From contig CABHOK010000003.1 of NCBI GenBank assembly GCA_902168205.1, forward strand, positions 620,001 to 684,000: a stretch of DNA of 64,000 nt. The letters run 5' to 3'. A model generated the notes under the pieces. That model searched no databases. It was not told where the DNA came from and saw nothing but the letters and a program-made list of their open reading frames with translations. Shown in pieces: positions 62,414 to 64,000 of the stretch; within the stretch, counting starts at the first letter, position 1, and the number at the start of each line of letters is the position of its first letter. Source of the DNA: an uncultured Chitinophaga sp. (GTDB taxonomy: Bacteria > Bacteroidota > Bacteroidia > Cytophagales > Cyclobacteriaceae). The position numbers and the translations under genes were made by a program.

Positions 62414-64000
62414 ATGTTCAAATCATTACCGATACAACTCGTTCAGGAAGATTCAGATGATCTTATTCAACTGATAAATCCCGAACAGGAATCTGATCTG
62501 AAGCCGGAAGATTTACCGGAAGAACTCTCGATTCTTCCTATAAAAAATACAGTACTCTTTCCGGGAGTTGTTATTCCTATAACGGTAGGAAGACAAAAAT
62601 CTATCAAGCTTGTTAAAAAAGCTTACCAGGGAAATCGCATCATTGGTGTAATCGCTCAAAAAAATTCGCAGGCTGAAGAGCCTGCTATCGAAGAATTATA
62701 CCGCACCGGTACTGTAGCAAAAATTATCAAAATGCTTGTTCTGCCGGATGGTAACACCACGATTATCATTCAGGGTAAAAATCGTTTTACCATAAAAGAG
62801 TTTGTTCAGGAAGAACCGTTCCTCACGGCACGCATTCAACTTCAACCGGAACCTGCGCTAAATGTTAACGGCAAAGAAGCCAAAGCATTGGTGCAGTCGT
62901 TGAAAGATGCAGCGTCTAAAATACTAAAGCTTAACCCTGAACTTCCGCAAGAGGCACAGGTGGCATTGGACAATATATCCAGCATGTCGTTCCTGGTACA
63001 TTTTCTTTCTTCCAACCTCAATGCCGAGGTAGGCGAGAAACAAAAGATACTGGAGACACAGAATATAATTGAGCGCGGTACACTGCTGCTGCAGTATATG
63101 TTGAAGGATGTGCAGATGTTGGAGATCAAACACGAGATTCAGAAGAAAGTACATACCGATATAGACCAGCAGCAACGCGACTACTTCCTGCGTCAGCAGA
63201 TAAAAGTATTGCAGGATGAGCTGGGTTATGATGGTCCGGATAAAGAAGTAGAAAAATTCCGCAAGCGTGCTGAAGGTAAAAAATGGTCGAAGCAGGCAGC
63301 GGATCATTTCAATCGCGAGCTCGATAAACTTTTACGCATCAACCCCATGGCAGCGGAATATCCGGTAGCGATGAACTACGTGGAGTTTATGCTCGATCTT
63401 CCTTGGGAAGATTACACGATCGATGATTTCGATCTGAAGCGCGCCAGAAAAATATTGGATCAGGATCACTTCGGTCTTGAAAAAGTAAAGACACGTATAC
63501 TCGAATATCTTGCTGTACTAAAGTTGAAGCAGGATATGAAAGGACCTATACTTTGCTTGTATGGTCCTCCCGGTGTTGGTAAAACTTCATTGGGCCGATC
63601 GATCGCGAAAGCACTGCAACGTAAGTATGTACGCATGTCGTTAGGAGGCGTGCATGATGAGGCTGAAATACGCGGACACCGCAAAACGTATGTAGGTGCT
63701 ATGCCGGGTAAAATTTTGCAGAACATCAAGAAGTCTCAATCATCCAACCCGGTATTTATACTCGATGAGATCGATAAAGTAAAATCAGATTTTCGTGGCG
63801 ACCCATCGTCTGCTTTACTCGAAGTGTTAGACCCGGAGCAGAACAATGCTTTCGGTGATAATTACCTGGAAGTAGATTACGATTTATCAAAAGTACTTTT
63901 CATTGCTACGGCCAACTCGCTTGATACCATTCATCCTGCGTTGCGCGATCGTATGGAGATCATCGAAGTAACCGGCTATACACTTGAAGAGAAAGTAGAG
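62414..64000 (+). CDS. lon: Lon protease (N-terminal 529 residues, truncated by window end)
   Basis: Begins at ATG 62414 and stays open to the window edge. The N-terminal LAN substrate-binding domain (LSILPIKNTVLFPGVVIPI), the coiled-coil part with IDQQQRDYFLRQQIKVLQDE, and most of the AAA+ module are visible: Walker A YGPPGVGKTSLGRSIAKAL, the MSLGGVHDEAEIRGHRKTYV block, Walker B PVFILDEIDKVKSDF and sensor-1 FIATANS. The Ser-Lys protease domain lies beyond the window. ATP-dependent protease for misfolded and regulatory proteins. Divergent from the OmpA-like gene. Confidence 0.97.
   Translation, partial: MFKSLPIQLVQEDSDDLIQLINPEQESDLKPEDLPEELSILPIKNTVLFPGVVIPITVGRQKSIKLVKKAYQGNRIIGVIAQKNSQAEEPAIEELYRTGTVAKIIKMLVLPDGNTTIIIQGKNRFTIKEFVQEEPFLTARIQLQPEPALNVNGKEAKALVQSLKDAASKILKLNPELPQEAQVALDNISSMSFLVHFLSSNLNAEVGEKQKILETQNIIERGTLLLQYMLKDVQMLEIKHEIQKKVHTDIDQQQRDYFLRQQIKVLQDELGYDGPDKEVEKFRKRAEGKKWSKQAADHFNRELDKLLRINPMAAEYPVAMNYVEFMLDLPWEDYTIDDFDLKRARKILDQDHFGLEKVKTRILEYLAVLKLKQDMKGPILCLYGPPGVGKTSLGRSIAKALQRKYVRMSLGGVHDEAEIRGHRKTYVGAMPGKILQNIKKSQSSNPVFILDEIDKVKSDFRGDPSSALLEVLDPEQNNAFGDNYLEVDYDLSKVLFIATANSLDTIHPALRDRMEIIEVTGYTLEEKVE

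Noticed and set aside
1-64000. tRNA, rRNA, CRISPR, prophage or insertion sequence
   Set aside because: Looked for cloverleaf-like segments, regular spacer arrays, transposase or integrase proteins in the gaps and frames and saw none; small RNAs without clear structure could still be missed.

Overview
The window is a 64 kb piece of a Bacteroidota chromosome, most likely order Cytophagales (a Chryseolinea/Ohtaekwangia-like organism is a guess from gene content only). The evidence is the dcw cluster without ddl or murB, a replicative DnaE fused to a proofreading exonuclease, phylum-typical families (DUF4412, LPP20-like lipoproteins, PadR plus HAAS-like membrane protein, YceI, PorE-like OmpA protein, secreted amidohydrolases), almost no Shine-Dalgarno sequences, and -7 promoter elements of the phylum's TANNTTTG type, several with TTTG or TTG 19 nt upstream. 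I see no phage, insertion sequence, CRISPR array, rRNA or tRNA. The window is mostly core genome.

Layout. 1-9.6 kb: peptidoglycan and division genes mraY(partial)-murD-ftsW-murG-murC-ftsQ-ftsA-ftsZ, closed by a strong terminator. 9.7-12 kb: PadR regulator, membrane partner and lipoprotein. 12-16.7 kb: nth and a NamZ-like muramidase (minus), a LolC/E-type permease, an unknown gene and a GT2 glycosyltransferase. 16.9-20.6 kb: sdhCAB (minus) with a 36-residue membrane ORF upstream. 20.8-25.5 kb: exonuclease-DnaE and thioredoxin. 25.6-32.7 kb: SGNH esterase, YkgJ protein, TPR histidine kinase, Crp/Fnr regulator, YceI with tandem operator-like repeats, DUF1624 membrane protein. 32.8-39.2 kb: an arginine/polyamine neighbourhood (argS, deoxyhypusine-synthase-like enzyme, START protein, arginase-family enzyme, arginine decarboxylase). 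39.3-48.7 kb: TonB-domain protein, DUF4412 protein, an EF-G paralogue with altered GTPase motifs, SRPBCC protein, lipoproteins, and a DUF3052-DnaJ-YciH operon. 48.8-53.2 kb: three tandem secreted amidohydrolases, only one with a full metal site. 53.2-64 kb: YitT, HtrA/DegS-like protease, GH3, dxr, rseP, PorE-like OmpA protein, and the 5' part of lon.

Themes. Envelope building and quality control recur (dcw, NamZ-like enzyme, LolC/E, HtrA, RseP, OmpA/PorE-like). Central metabolism is represented by sdhCAB and dxr, and translation by argS, YciH and EF-G2. The most notable points are: (1) the amidohydrolase trio with two probable pseudoenzymes; (2) the EF-G paralogue with Phe for the catalytic His and a 30-codon upstream ORF whose stop overlaps its start; (3) the polyamine-type gene set; (4) the nearly identical leaders in front of ftsA and ftsZ; (5) a paired 18-bp repeat upstream of yceI; and (6) intergenic hairpins built from a few recurring short words, found in both convergent and divergent gaps.
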